Assembly: GCF_018402035.1 (NCBI RefSeq)
Contig: NZ_JAGYJN010000003.1
Location: 186,001-250,000, forward strand
Origin: Roseicyclus sp.
GTDB lineage: Bacteria; Pseudomonadota; Alphaproteobacteria; Rhodobacterales; Rhodobacteraceae
DNA length: 64,000 bases
Direction: 5' to 3'
Below are positions 1 through 6,787 of this stretch, piece by piece. Within the stretch, counting starts at the first letter, position 1; each line of letters opens with the position of its first letter. The notes under the pieces are model-generated. The model made no database searches and had not been told where the DNA came from. It worked only from the letters and a program-made list of their open reading frames with translations. A program made the translations under genes and the position numbers.

Positions 1-720
1 ATTGGCGACAAAACGGTCAAGATCGCGGGCTTTGCCAAAGGCTCAGGCATGATCGCGCCGGATATGGCGACGATGCTGGGCTATATCTTTACCGATGCAG
101 CGATTGCGCAAGACACGCTACAGACCATGCTGTCGGCGGCGACCAAGCAAAGCTTTAACGCGGTGACGGTCGATAGCGATACCTCGACCTCGGACGCGGT
201 ATTGGTCGCGGCGACGGGCAAGGCGGGCAATGCGCCCATCACCAGCACGCGGGGCCGCGATGCACGCGCCTTTGCCACCGCCTTGGGTGGCGTGATGCGG
301 GATCTGGCACTTCAGATCGTGCGCGACGGCGAAGGGGCGACCAAGCTGGTTGAGGTCAGCGTGACCGGCGCAAGATCGACCCGCGACGCGACCCTTGTTG
401 CGCGTGCCATTGCCAATTCGCCCTTGGTCAAGACCGCCATCGCAGGCCAAGATCCCAATTGGGGCCGCATTGTCATGGCGGTCGGCAAATCGGGGGCCAA
501 GGCCGAGCGCGATCTGTTGACCATCCGCTTTGGCGAGCATCTGGTTGCCGAAAAAGGCTGGCGCGCGGAAAGCTATGTCGAGGAAGTCTTGGCCGCCTAT
601 ATGCAGGGTCAAGAGCTTTTGATCGACGTCGATCTGGGCCTTGGGCGGGGCAAGGCCACGATGTGGACCTGCGATCTGACGCATGCCTATATCGATATCA
701 ACGCGGATTACCGATCGTGA
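1..720 (+). CDS. argJ: Glutamate N-acetyltransferase/amino-acid acetyltransferase ArgJ, C-terminal part (5' end outside window)
   Basis: The reading frame is open from base 1, so the gene begins upstream of the window. ArgJ recycles the acetyl group from N-acetylornithine to glutamate in arginine synthesis. It is made as a precursor that cleaves itself before a threonine. The cleavage motif KGSGMIAPDMATML is seen at residues 14-27 of the fragment, so nearly the whole beta chain is present, with Thr24 as the expected nucleophile. The family C-terminus (NADYRS) is intact. The stop overlaps the GTG start of mutT in a GTGA, so the two genes are translationally coupled. Identification is firm; only the alpha-chain part is missing. 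Confidence 0.95.
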   Translation: MGDKTVKIAGFAKGSGMIAPDMATMLGYIFTDAAIAQDTLQTMLSAATKQSFNAVTVDSDTSTSDAVLVAATGKAGNAPITSTRGRDARAFATALGGVMRDLALQIVRDGEGATKLVEVSVTGARSTRDATLVARAIANSPLVKTAIAGQDPNWGRIVMAVGKSGAKAERDLLTIRFGEHLVAEKGWRAESYVEEVLAAYMQGQELLIDVDLGLGRGKATMWTCDLTHAYIDINADYRS

Positions 721-1115
721 AAACGATATTGGTCTCGGCCGTCGCGCTGATCGACAGCGACGGCCGGGTGCTTTTGGCCCAGCGTCCCGAAGGTAAATCC
801 ATGGCCGGGCTGTGGGAGTTTCCCGGCGGCAAGGTCGAGCCGGGCGAAACACCCGAAGCGGCCTTGGTGCGCGAGTTGCAAGAAGAGTTGGGCATCGACA
901 CCTGGGCCTCGTGCCTTGCGCCGCTGACATTCGCCAGCCACAGCTACCCGGATTTTCACCTGCTCATGCCGCTGTTTGCCTGTCGCAAATGGCAAGGTAT
1001 CCCGCAAGCGCGCGAGGGGCAGCGCCTTGCTTGGGTGCGCGGCGCGGCCTTGCGCGACTATCCCATGCCGCCCGCCGATATCCCGCTGATCCCGATCCTG
1101 CGCGATTGGCTGTAG
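717..1115 (+). CDS. mutT: 8-oxo-dGTP diphosphatase MutT (Nudix hydrolase)
   Basis: A 132-aa Nudix hydrolase predicted to remove oxidised dGTP from the nucleotide pool and so prevent A:T to C:G mutations. The Nudix box is complete: GGKVEPGETPEAALVRELQE followed by ELGI, around residues 35-57. The WEFPGGK lead-in and the length are those of MutT. The GTG start at 717 sits in a GTGA overlap with the argJ stop; upstream extensions run inside argJ and are not credible. An argJ-mutT pair is, as I recall, common in Rhodobacteraceae. Other small Nudix specificities cannot be excluded from sequence alone. Confidence 0.9.
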   Translation: MKTILVSAVALIDSDGRVLLAQRPEGKSMAGLWEFPGGKVEPGETPEAALVRELQEELGIDTWASCLAPLTFASHSYPDFHLLMPLFACRKWQGIPQAREGQRLAWVRGAALRDYPMPPADIPLIPILRDWL

Positions 1116-1221
1116 GCCGCGAAAGATATCAAGAATATAAACTTAAGATGATGAATTAAAAGAGAAATCTCACCTGTTTGCCGGTATGATGGCCTTGGGG
1201 TAATTTCTGGGGATTGTCGCC

Positions 1222-1362
1222 GTGCTTGTAACAATCGTTTTGGGAAGCAGCGTTTACATCCAAGGCACATTTGAACGACGCCATGATAATGGCATGGTCA
1301 CGGTGCGCGTTGGCGACCGGCTTTTCACCGGCCGCCCCGCCAATAGCCACATTGCCGCCTAA
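1222..1362 (+). CDS. Small hydrophobic protein of unknown function
   Basis: A 46-aa frame fills the gap between mutT and the converging hemH, ending 6 bases before the hemH stop. The GTG start has a plausible ribosome site (GGGGA, 8 bases upstream). The product has a hydrophobic N-terminal stretch (VLVTIVLGSSVYIQGTF) and then a short polar tail with VRVGDRLFTGRP. That pattern suggests a membrane-anchored miniprotein. I recall similar short ORFs in relatives but cannot name a family. The reverse-strand frame over the same bases has no comparable features. Existence is moderately likely; function is unknown. Confidence 0.4.
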   Translation: MLVTIVLGSSVYIQGTFERRHDNGMVTVRVGDRLFTGRPANSHIAA

Positions 1363-1368
1363 GCGCGC

Positions 1369-2445
1369 TTAGTCCAGCCAGCCTTTCAGATTGTCTTCGA
1401 CCACCGATGCCAGCGCATCGATATGCGCCGCATCATCGTTGAGGCAGGGGATATAGGTGAATTCCTCACCGCCTGCATGCTCGAAGCTTTCCTTGATCTC
1501 TTCGTTGATCTCTTCCAGCGTTTCGATGCAATCGGCGCTGAACGCGGGGGCAATCACCGCGATGCGCTTTTTGCCCTGCTCGGCCAGCCGCGCGACCTCT
1601 TCCACCGTGTAGGGTTTCAGCCATTCTTCGGGGCCAAAGCGGCTTTGGAAAGTGGTGACGATCTCGGTCTTGTCCCAGCCCAGACGCTCGCGCAGCAGGC
1701 GCGTGGTTTTCTGGCATTGGCAATGATAGGGGTCGCCCTCCAGCAAATAGCGCTTGGGCACGCCGTGATAGCTGCACACCAGCACATCGGGGCGCTGCTC
1801 AAGGCCCGCATAGGCGCGCTCGACCGACTGGGCCAGCGCGTCGATATAAATCGGGTTCTCGTAATAAGGTTCGACCGTGCGCACGAGGGGCTGCCACTTG
1901 ATATTCTCAAGGCTGCGGAAAAACTGGTCGCAGGCCGTGGCCGAGGTGGCACCGGCATATTGCGGATAAAGCGGGAAAAAGACGATCTTGGTGCAGCCTT
2001 GGGCGATCAGCGCATCGACCTTGGACTTGGTCGAGGGGTTGCCATAGCGCATGCAGAAATCGACCACGACTCGGTCGCCAAAGCGTTCAGCCATGCGTTC
2101 GGCCATCAGCGCGGTTTGCGCCTTGGTGATGGTCATCAGCGGGCTTTCATTCAGCTCTTCGTTCCAGATCGATTTGTAATTGGCACCTGACGAAAAGGGC
2201 CGCTTGGTCAGGATGATGAGTTGCAAAAGCGGCTGCCAGATCCACGGGCTATAGTCGATCACCCGACGATCCGAGAGGAACTCGTTCAGATAGCGGCGCA
2301 TCGGCCAATAGCTGTAGTGATCGGGCGTGCCGAGATTGGCAAGCAAGATGCCGACCTTGCCAAAGCTGACCCGCGGGTGATCGGCGGGGGCATGTGGCAG
2401 GTCATTGGCGGGCTGAGCGGCTTGTGTCTCGGACATCATATTCAT
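1369..2445 (-). CDS. hemH: Ferrochelatase
   Basis: A 358-aa enzyme that inserts ferrous iron into protoporphyrin IX, the last step of protoheme synthesis, at the cytoplasmic membrane. Seen: the N-terminal GILLANLGTPD motif, RYLNEFLSDRRV, FPLYPQYAGATSAT, the catalytic His region CSYHGVPKRY and the acidic C-terminal ETLEEINEEI. I prefer the ATG at 2445 because GAGG lies 9 bases upstream; an in-frame TTG at 2460 and ATGs at 2439/2436 are alternatives. The gene follows the methyltransferase-like gene on the same strand with a 12-base gap, so the two may be co-transcribed. Confidence 0.95.
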   Translation of the reverse strand: MNMMSETQAAQPANDLPHAPADHPRVSFGKVGILLANLGTPDHYSYWPMRRYLNEFLSDRRVIDYSPWIWQPLLQLIILTKRPFSSGANYKSIWNEELNESPLMTITKAQTALMAERMAERFGDRVVVDFCMRYGNPSTKSKVDALIAQGCTKIVFFPLYPQYAGATSATACDQFFRSLENIKWQPLVRTVEPYYENPIYIDALAQSVERAYAGLEQRPDVLVCSYHGVPKRYLLEGDPYHCQCQKTTRLLRERLGWDKTEIVTTFQSRFGPEEWLKPYTVEEVARLAEQGKKRIAVIAPAFSADCIETLEEINEEIKESFEHAGGEEFTYIPCLNDDAAHIDALASVVEDNLKGWLD

Positions 2446-2456
2446 TTCTAGCGACC

Positions 2457-3341
2457 TCAATCGTCGGACGGGTGTAGGACCGGCCGGGCGGTTTCGTCAA
2501 ACGCCGATGTGCCAAGCGCGTCGGCAAGACGCGCCTTGGCCGCACCGGGGCGGAGCGGTTTTTGTTGGCTGTCGTGTGGCGCCCATCCAGAAAGGAATAC
2601 GATCTCAAAGCTGGCGCGGATCCGTTTTTCATCATCGGCGGCGGGAAAGTTAGCGGCATAGATCGCGGCCATGCGCGCGAAAAGGGCGCGGGGGGCGGGT
2701 TTGCGGTGGCGGTCGGCCAGCGCATTGGTCTCACCCATTGCGCGCAGATCGGCCATTAGCGCAAAGGCATCGGGATAGGTCACTGTCTTGGGTAGGCGGT
2801 CGGCCACCGGCAGGGCAAGGCCCGCGCGCTGCAACAGCCCGCCCATATCGCGGATTTCGGCCATCGGCGCCACGCGCGGCGACAGACCGCCCAGCACCTC
2901 GGTCTCGGCCTGTGCAAGGGCTGTGCGCAATTCGACAAGCGTTTCACCACCAAAGGCCGCCGACAGAAACAGCCCGTCGGGGCGGAGCGCGCGGCGGCAT
3001 TGCACGATCTGGCCCACCGGGTCATCGGCCCAATGCAGCGCCATGGCGTGTATTACCAGATCATGCGTGCCAGGCGTCAGATCGAGCACCTCATCGGGGG
3101 CGACCATCCGCGCGCCGGGGGCAAGATCGGCCCAATAGTCGGGAAAGGCGGTGACCAGCGCGGGTGCCGTAAACCTTCTGTTAACGTCGATGAGTCTTTC
3201 CTGAAGCTCGGCCTTGGCCTCGTCATGCAGGAAACCGGCCAGGTCCAGCCGTGCGCGCGCCCGCGCCTGCGCAAGGCGGGCGGGGTCCGCAAGGCGCGGC
3301 TGTGGGCTGTTCTGGGCCAATGTCATCGGATCTTGTCGCAT
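2457..3341 (-). CDS. NDUFAF5/BioC-like methyltransferase homologue lacking the SAM-binding glycine motif
   Basis: A 294-aa protein. The second half of a class I methyltransferase fold is recognisable: DLVIHAMALHWADDPVG, then RRALRPDGLFLSAAFGGETL and VAPMAEIRDMGGLLQRAGLAL, as in the NDUFAF5/BioC group. The glycine-rich motif I (normally LDLGCGxG) is absent; its place is taken by a segment around FTAPALVTAFPDYWADLAPG. SAM binding is therefore doubtful. I recall close relatives with the same layout in Rhodobacteraceae, so this is probably a family trait and not damage. It is divergent from comF with a 26-base gap; ATG 3326 is an alternative start. Confidence 0.75.
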   Translation of the reverse strand: MRQDPMTLAQNSPQPRLADPARLAQARARARLDLAGFLHDEAKAELQERLIDVNRRFTAPALVTAFPDYWADLAPGARMVAPDEVLDLTPGTHDLVIHAMALHWADDPVGQIVQCRRALRPDGLFLSAAFGGETLVELRTALAQAETEVLGGLSPRVAPMAEIRDMGGLLQRAGLALPVADRLPKTVTYPDAFALMADLRAMGETNALADRHRKPAPRALFARMAAIYAANFPAADDEKRIRASFEIVFLSGWAPHDSQQKPLRPGAAKARLADALGTSAFDETARPVLHPSDD

Positions 3342-3367
3342 GATCCGGTGCTACTTAGGGGAATACG

Positions 3368-4093
3368 ATGAGATTGCAAACGCTGCTGCGTGCGGTCTTT
3401 CCGCCGGAATGCCTGTGTTGCGGGGCGCGGGTGGACAGCGACTTCGCAGTTTGCGGGCCATGTTGGCGTGAAACGCCCTTCATCTTTGGGGCGGCATGCG
3501 ATCTGTGCGGTGTGGGTCTGCCGGGGCAGACAGGCGGTGACGAGGTCTTGGTTTGCGAAGATTGCCATGGTGTCGCACGGCCTTGGGCGCGGGGTCGGGC
3601 GGTGATGCATTACGCCGACAATGGCCGCAAACTGGTCTTGGGCCTGAAACATGCCGACCGGGCCGAGGTGGCGCGCGCTGCTGGCCCTTGGCTGGCGCGG
3701 GCGGGGGCCGATCTTTTGGCCGGTGATCCGGTGATCGTGCCGATCCCGCTGCATTGGCGGCGGCTGGCCCAGCGGCGGTTCAACCAAGCGGCCCTGCTTG
3801 CCAAGTCCTTGGCCAGCGTGTCGGGGCGCGATTGGTTGGCCGATGCCTTGATCCGGCCGCGCTATACCGCCAGCCAAGATGGGCGCGACCGCGATGGGCG
3901 CTTTGCCAATCTTGATGCTGCGATCCGCGCCCATCCGCGCCACATGGCGCGCCTTGCCGGGCGGCGGGTGCTGTTGGTCGATGATGTCATGACATCGGGG
4001 GCGACGTTTTCCGCCGCGACGCAGGCTTGTTTGCGCGCAGGTGCCGATGGTGTTGATGTGATCGCACTGGCGCGCGTGGCGCGCGATGGCTAG
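3368..4093 (+). CDS. comF: ComF family phosphoribosyltransferase-like protein
   Basis: A 241-aa ComF-type protein. An N-terminal pair of CxxC knuckles (CLCCGAR...CGPC, and CDLCGVG...CEDC, residues about 15-65) suggests zinc binding. A phosphoribosyltransferase domain follows, with the PRPP-binding signature RVLLVDDVMTSGATFSA near residue 200 and RRFNQAALLAKSLA before it. In competent bacteria ComF takes part in DNA uptake and recombination; in non-competent proteobacteria its role is unclear. The start has GGGGA five bases upstream. It is followed by grxC after a 38-base gap, so the two may share a transcript. Confidence 0.9.
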   Translation: MRLQTLLRAVFPPECLCCGARVDSDFAVCGPCWRETPFIFGAACDLCGVGLPGQTGGDEVLVCEDCHGVARPWARGRAVMHYADNGRKLVLGLKHADRAEVARAAGPWLARAGADLLAGDPVIVPIPLHWRRLAQRRFNQAALLAKSLASVSGRDWLADALIRPRYTASQDGRDRDGRFANLDAAIRAHPRHMARLAGRRVLLVDDVMTSGATFSAATQACLRAGADGVDVIALARVARDG

Positions 4094-4131
4094 ATCAGGG
4101 GGGAGATCACGCCTTCGAAGGGGATGCGCGG

Positions 4132-4392
4132 ATGCCGAATATCGAGATCTATACATCGCCGCTTTGCGGTTATTGCCATGCCGCCAAGCGCCTGTTGGCT
4201 GCCAAGGGCGCCAGCTTTGTGGAATATGATGTGTCGCGTGACCCCAAGCTGCGCCAAGACATGATGGGCCGCGCCAATGGCCGCCATACGGTGCCGCAGA
4301 TCTTTATCGGCGCGCGCCATATCGGTGGCTTCGACGACATGGCCGCACTTGACCATGCCGGGAAACTCGACGCGCTTTTGACCGATAATTGA
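4132..4392 (+). CDS. grxC: Glutaredoxin 3
   Basis: An 86-aa cytosolic dithiol glutaredoxin that uses glutathione to reduce protein and ribonucleotide-reductase disulfides. The active site CGYC is at residues 12-15; the cis-proline motif TVPQIF and the glutathione-binding GGFDD are both present. Length matches GrxC. A 9-bp stem hairpin lies 19 bases after the stop and before the MarR-type gene. Confidence 0.95.
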   Translation: MPNIEIYTSPLCGYCHAAKRLLAAKGASFVEYDVSRDPKLRQDMMGRANGRHTVPQIFIGARHIGGFDDMAALDHAGKLDALLTDN

Positions 4393-4411
4393 GGGACTTG
4401 CGACCCTTCGC

Positions 4412-4436
4412 CCCCTTGCCAGATCGGGGCAAGGGG
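4412..4436. terminator. Perfect 9-bp stem hairpin between grxC and the MarR gene
   Basis: The arms CCCCTTGCC (4412-4420) and GGCAAGGGG (4428-4436) pair perfectly around a 7-base loop. No T-run follows, so it is not a standard intrinsic terminator. It could be a transcript-end stabiliser, a Rho-dependent site, or an attenuating structure just 15 bases ahead of the MarR start. The structure is seen directly; the function is inference. Confidence 0.35.
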
Positions 4437-4451
4437 TGGCTAGATCGCGCT

Positions 4452-4895
4452 ATGGCAAGCACCGACGACCCCCTTTCCATCGCACTGTTCAGTGAGATGT
4501 TCATGGCCGACCAATTGGCGCGGAACCGGCTGAGCCGTGCGTTGCCCAAGGGGATGGAGCTTAGCCATTTTTCGGTGCTGAACCATCTGGCATCGGCCAG
4601 TGAGGAAAAGACGCCCGCCCAGATCGCGCGGGTCTTTCACGTCACGCGCGGCGCGATGACCAACACGCTCAACCGGCTGGAATGGGCGGGCTATGTGCAT
4701 ATCCGCCCCGATTGGGATGATGCGCGCCGCAAGCTTGTGTCGATCAGCCCCGCAGGGCGGCGCGCCCGCGAGGCCGCCTTGTCAGCCATCGTGCCGATCT
4801 TGTCGGAGACAGTGCGCGAGATCGGGGCTGACCGCGTGCGCCAAGCCATCCCGGTGATCCGCGAGATGCGGCTGCGGCTGGAGAACGAAGGCTAG
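4452..4895 (+). CDS. MarR family transcriptional regulator
   Basis: A 147-aa winged-helix protein. The region [20 protein letters not shown]...[20 protein letters not shown] is the typical MarR recognition part, followed by the wing ([20 protein letters not shown]) and a C-terminal dimerisation helix. Its ligand and targets cannot be read from sequence. The ATG at 4452 is chosen; a TTG at 4389 would put a proline-rich stretch encoded by the hairpin on the N-terminus. It ends tail-to-tail with ubiG over a shared CTAG. Confidence 0.85.
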   Translation: MASTDDPLSIALFSEMFMADQLARNRLSRALPKGMELSHFSVLNHLASASEEKTPAQIARVFHVTRGAMTNTLNRLEWAGYVHIRPDWDDARRKLVSISPAGRRAREAALSAIVPILSETVREIGADRVRQAIPVIREMRLRLENEG

Positions 4896-5638
4896 GCCCG
4901 CTTGAGCGAGGCGGTGACGTAATTCACCGACAAATCGCGCCCCGAGATCGACCAACTCCATGTCAGCTTGTTAAAGACAAAGCCCTTGCGGTCCACTGGA
5001 TCAAGGCCCGCTTTGCGGATCAGGTCATAAAGCTCATCGGGGGTGATGAACTTGGCCCATTCATGGGTGCCCTTGGGCAGCCAGCGCATGACATATTCCG
5101 CCCCGATGATCGCCATGAGAAAGCTTTTGGGATTGCGGTTGATGGTCGAGCAGATCATCAGCCCGTCGCGCTTCAAAAGCTGCTGACAGGCGGTCAGATA
5201 GGCCAGCGGGTCGGCGACATGCTCGACCACTTCCATGTTCAGCACGACATCGAATTGCTCGCCTGCCTCTGCCAGCGCCTCGGCGGTGGTGTGGCGATAA
5301 TCGATGGTCAGGCCCGATTTCTGCGCGTGGATTTGCGCCACGGGAATGTTGCGCGGTGCGGCGTCCGCGCCCACGACATCGGCGCCCAACCTTGCCATGG
5401 GTTCGGCCAAAAGCCCGCCACCACAGCCGATATCGAGAATGCGCAACCCCGCAAACGGCAGGGGCTTGGTCAGGTCGCGCCCGTATTCTGCCGCGATCTG
5501 ACGGGTGATGTAATCAAGCCGCGTGGGGTTGAGCATATGCAGCGGTTTGAACTTGCCGTTCGGATCCCACCATTCGGTGGCCATCGCCTCGAATTTCGCG
5601 ATTTCGGCGTCATCGACGGTTTGGTTGACCTGTGCCAT
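4892..5638 (-). CDS. ubiG: Ubiquinone biosynthesis O-methyltransferase UbiG
   Basis: A 248-aa SAM-dependent enzyme that performs both O-methylations of the ubiquinone ring, at the membrane surface. Seen: the N-terminal [20 protein letters not shown] typical of UbiG, motif [21 protein letters not shown], the acidic motif [10 protein letters not shown], and [11 protein letters not shown]. The ATG at 5638 has AGGA upstream; an in-frame GTG at 5653 is less likely. The stop shares a CTAG with the converging MarR gene. Confidence 0.95.
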   Translation of the reverse strand: MAQVNQTVDDAEIAKFEAMATEWWDPNGKFKPLHMLNPTRLDYITRQIAAEYGRDLTKPLPFAGLRILDIGCGGGLLAEPMARLGADVVGADAAPRNIPVAQIHAQKSGLTIDYRHTTAEALAEAGEQFDVVLNMEVVEHVADPLAYLTACQQLLKRDGLMICSTINRNPKSFLMAIIGAEYVMRWLPKGTHEWAKFITPDELYDLIRKAGLDPVDRKGFVFNKLTWSWSISGRDLSVNYVTASLKRA

Positions 5639-5707
5639 GGAATCTTTCCTCACATTCTGTCAATTTGATCGCGGCGGACCCTGATTATCGGTCTATATAG
5701 GAGCGGC

Positions 5708-6697
5708 ATGGACAAATTCTCCGGCCAAAAGCGCGCAGTCGCCCATCTTTACCCGCCGATCGACCCCTTCGATCAGCGTATGCTGGATGTGGGCGATGGG
5801 CATCACATCTATGTCGAGCAATGCGGCAACCCCGATGGTGCGCCGGTCGTGGTGCTCCATGGTGGGCCGGGCGGCGGCTGTAGCCCCGCGATGCGGCGCT
5901 ATTTCGACCCGGCACTGTGGCGGATCATTTTGTTCGATCAGCGCGGCTGTGGGCGCTCACGGCCCCATGCCAGTGTGCGGGCCAACACCACATGGCATCT
6001 GGTCGCCGATATCGAGCGCATCCGCCATACGCTGGGCATCGAGCGTTGGGCGGTTTTCGGCGGAAGCTGGGGTGCCACGCTTGGCCTGATCTACGCACAG
6101 GCCCATCCCGGGCATGTGGCCTATCTGGCGCTGCGCGGTGTGTTCTTGTCGATGCAGCGCGAGTTGGATTGGTTCTATGGCGGTGGTGCCGGGCAATTCT
6201 GGCCCGACCAATGGGGCCGGTTCGTCGCCATGATCCCCGAAGAAGAGCGTGGCGATCTCATCGCGGCCTATAACCGGCGCCTGTTTTCCGGCGATCTGAT
6301 GGTCGAGACACGTTATGCGCGGGCTTGGGCGTCATGGGAAAACGCGCTGGCCTCGATGGAGAGCGATGGCGGCGGTGGCGAAGGGCCGGCCGATTACGCG
6401 CGCGCCTTTGCGCGGCTGGAAAACCACTATTTCATGAACAAGGGTTTTCTCGAGGTCGATGGCCAGATTTTGCGCGACCTGCACCGGATCGCGCATATTC
6501 CCGGCACGATCGTGCAGGGCCGCTATGACATGATCTGCCCACCGCTTTCGGCGCATCGGCTGGTCAGCGGTTGGCCCTCGGGGCGGCTGCACATGATCAA
6601 GGCCGCAGGCCATGCGCTGTCGGAGCCCGGTATCAGCCAAGAGCTGGTGCGGGTGATGGGCCAGGTCGGCGAAAAGCGGGTCAAGTTTGGGCTGTGA
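5708..6697 (+). CDS. pip: Proline iminopeptidase
   Basis: A 329-aa alpha/beta-hydrolase of peptidase family S33 that removes N-terminal proline from peptides. Seen: the oxyanion-hole motif HGGPGGGCSP near residue 51, FDQRGCGRSRPHA, the nucleophile elbow GGSWGATL with the catalytic serine near residue 119, and the late histidine in KAAGHALSEPG. AGGAG lies just upstream of the start. Five bases after its stop begins an array of four palindromes that separates it from the converging dnaE2. Confidence 0.93.
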   Translation: MDKFSGQKRAVAHLYPPIDPFDQRMLDVGDGHHIYVEQCGNPDGAPVVVLHGGPGGGCSPAMRRYFDPALWRIILFDQRGCGRSRPHASVRANTTWHLVADIERIRHTLGIERWAVFGGSWGATLGLIYAQAHPGHVAYLALRGVFLSMQRELDWFYGGGAGQFWPDQWGRFVAMIPEEERGDLIAAYNRRLFSGDLMVETRYARAWASWENALASMESDGGGGEGPADYARAFARLENHYFMNKGFLEVDGQILRDLHRIAHIPGTIVQGRYDMICPPLSAHRLVSGWPSGRLHMIKAAGHALSEPGISQELVRVMGQVGEKRVKFGL

Positions 6698-6702
6698 GTT
6701 GG

Positions 6703-6787
6703 ACGGGCTTTCAAAAGCCCGTATCGCGGCGAACGCCGCGGGTTAAGCGCCTTGCAAGGCGCTTTCATGTCCCTTGGAAGGGACATG
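6703..6787. repeat. Array of four adjacent perfect palindromes
   Basis: Four different inverted repeats follow each other with 2-4 base gaps. (1) 6703-6722: arms ACGGGCTTT / AAAGCCCGT. (2) 6725-6740: CGCGGCG / CGCCGCG. (3) 6745-6764: AAGCGCCTTGCAAGGCGCTT. (4) 6766-6787: CATGTCCCTT / AAGGGACATG. Their centres are spaced 20-22 bases. The last two lie in the final codons of dnaE2, whose stop (6743-6745) touches palindrome 3. Three of the four share a CTT-NN-AAG core. The array may act as a bidirectional terminator between converging genes, or be a repetitive element; which of these is inference. Confidence 0.85.

Noticed and set aside
118..930. A 270-codon reverse-strand frame across argJ and mutT
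   Set aside because: It is the shadow of two well-identified genes; its composition is arginine- and proline-rich and it has no family features.
1143..1159. Possible CtrA site (TTAA...TTAA)
   Set aside because: The half-sites are 9 bases apart, not the 7 of the CtrA consensus.
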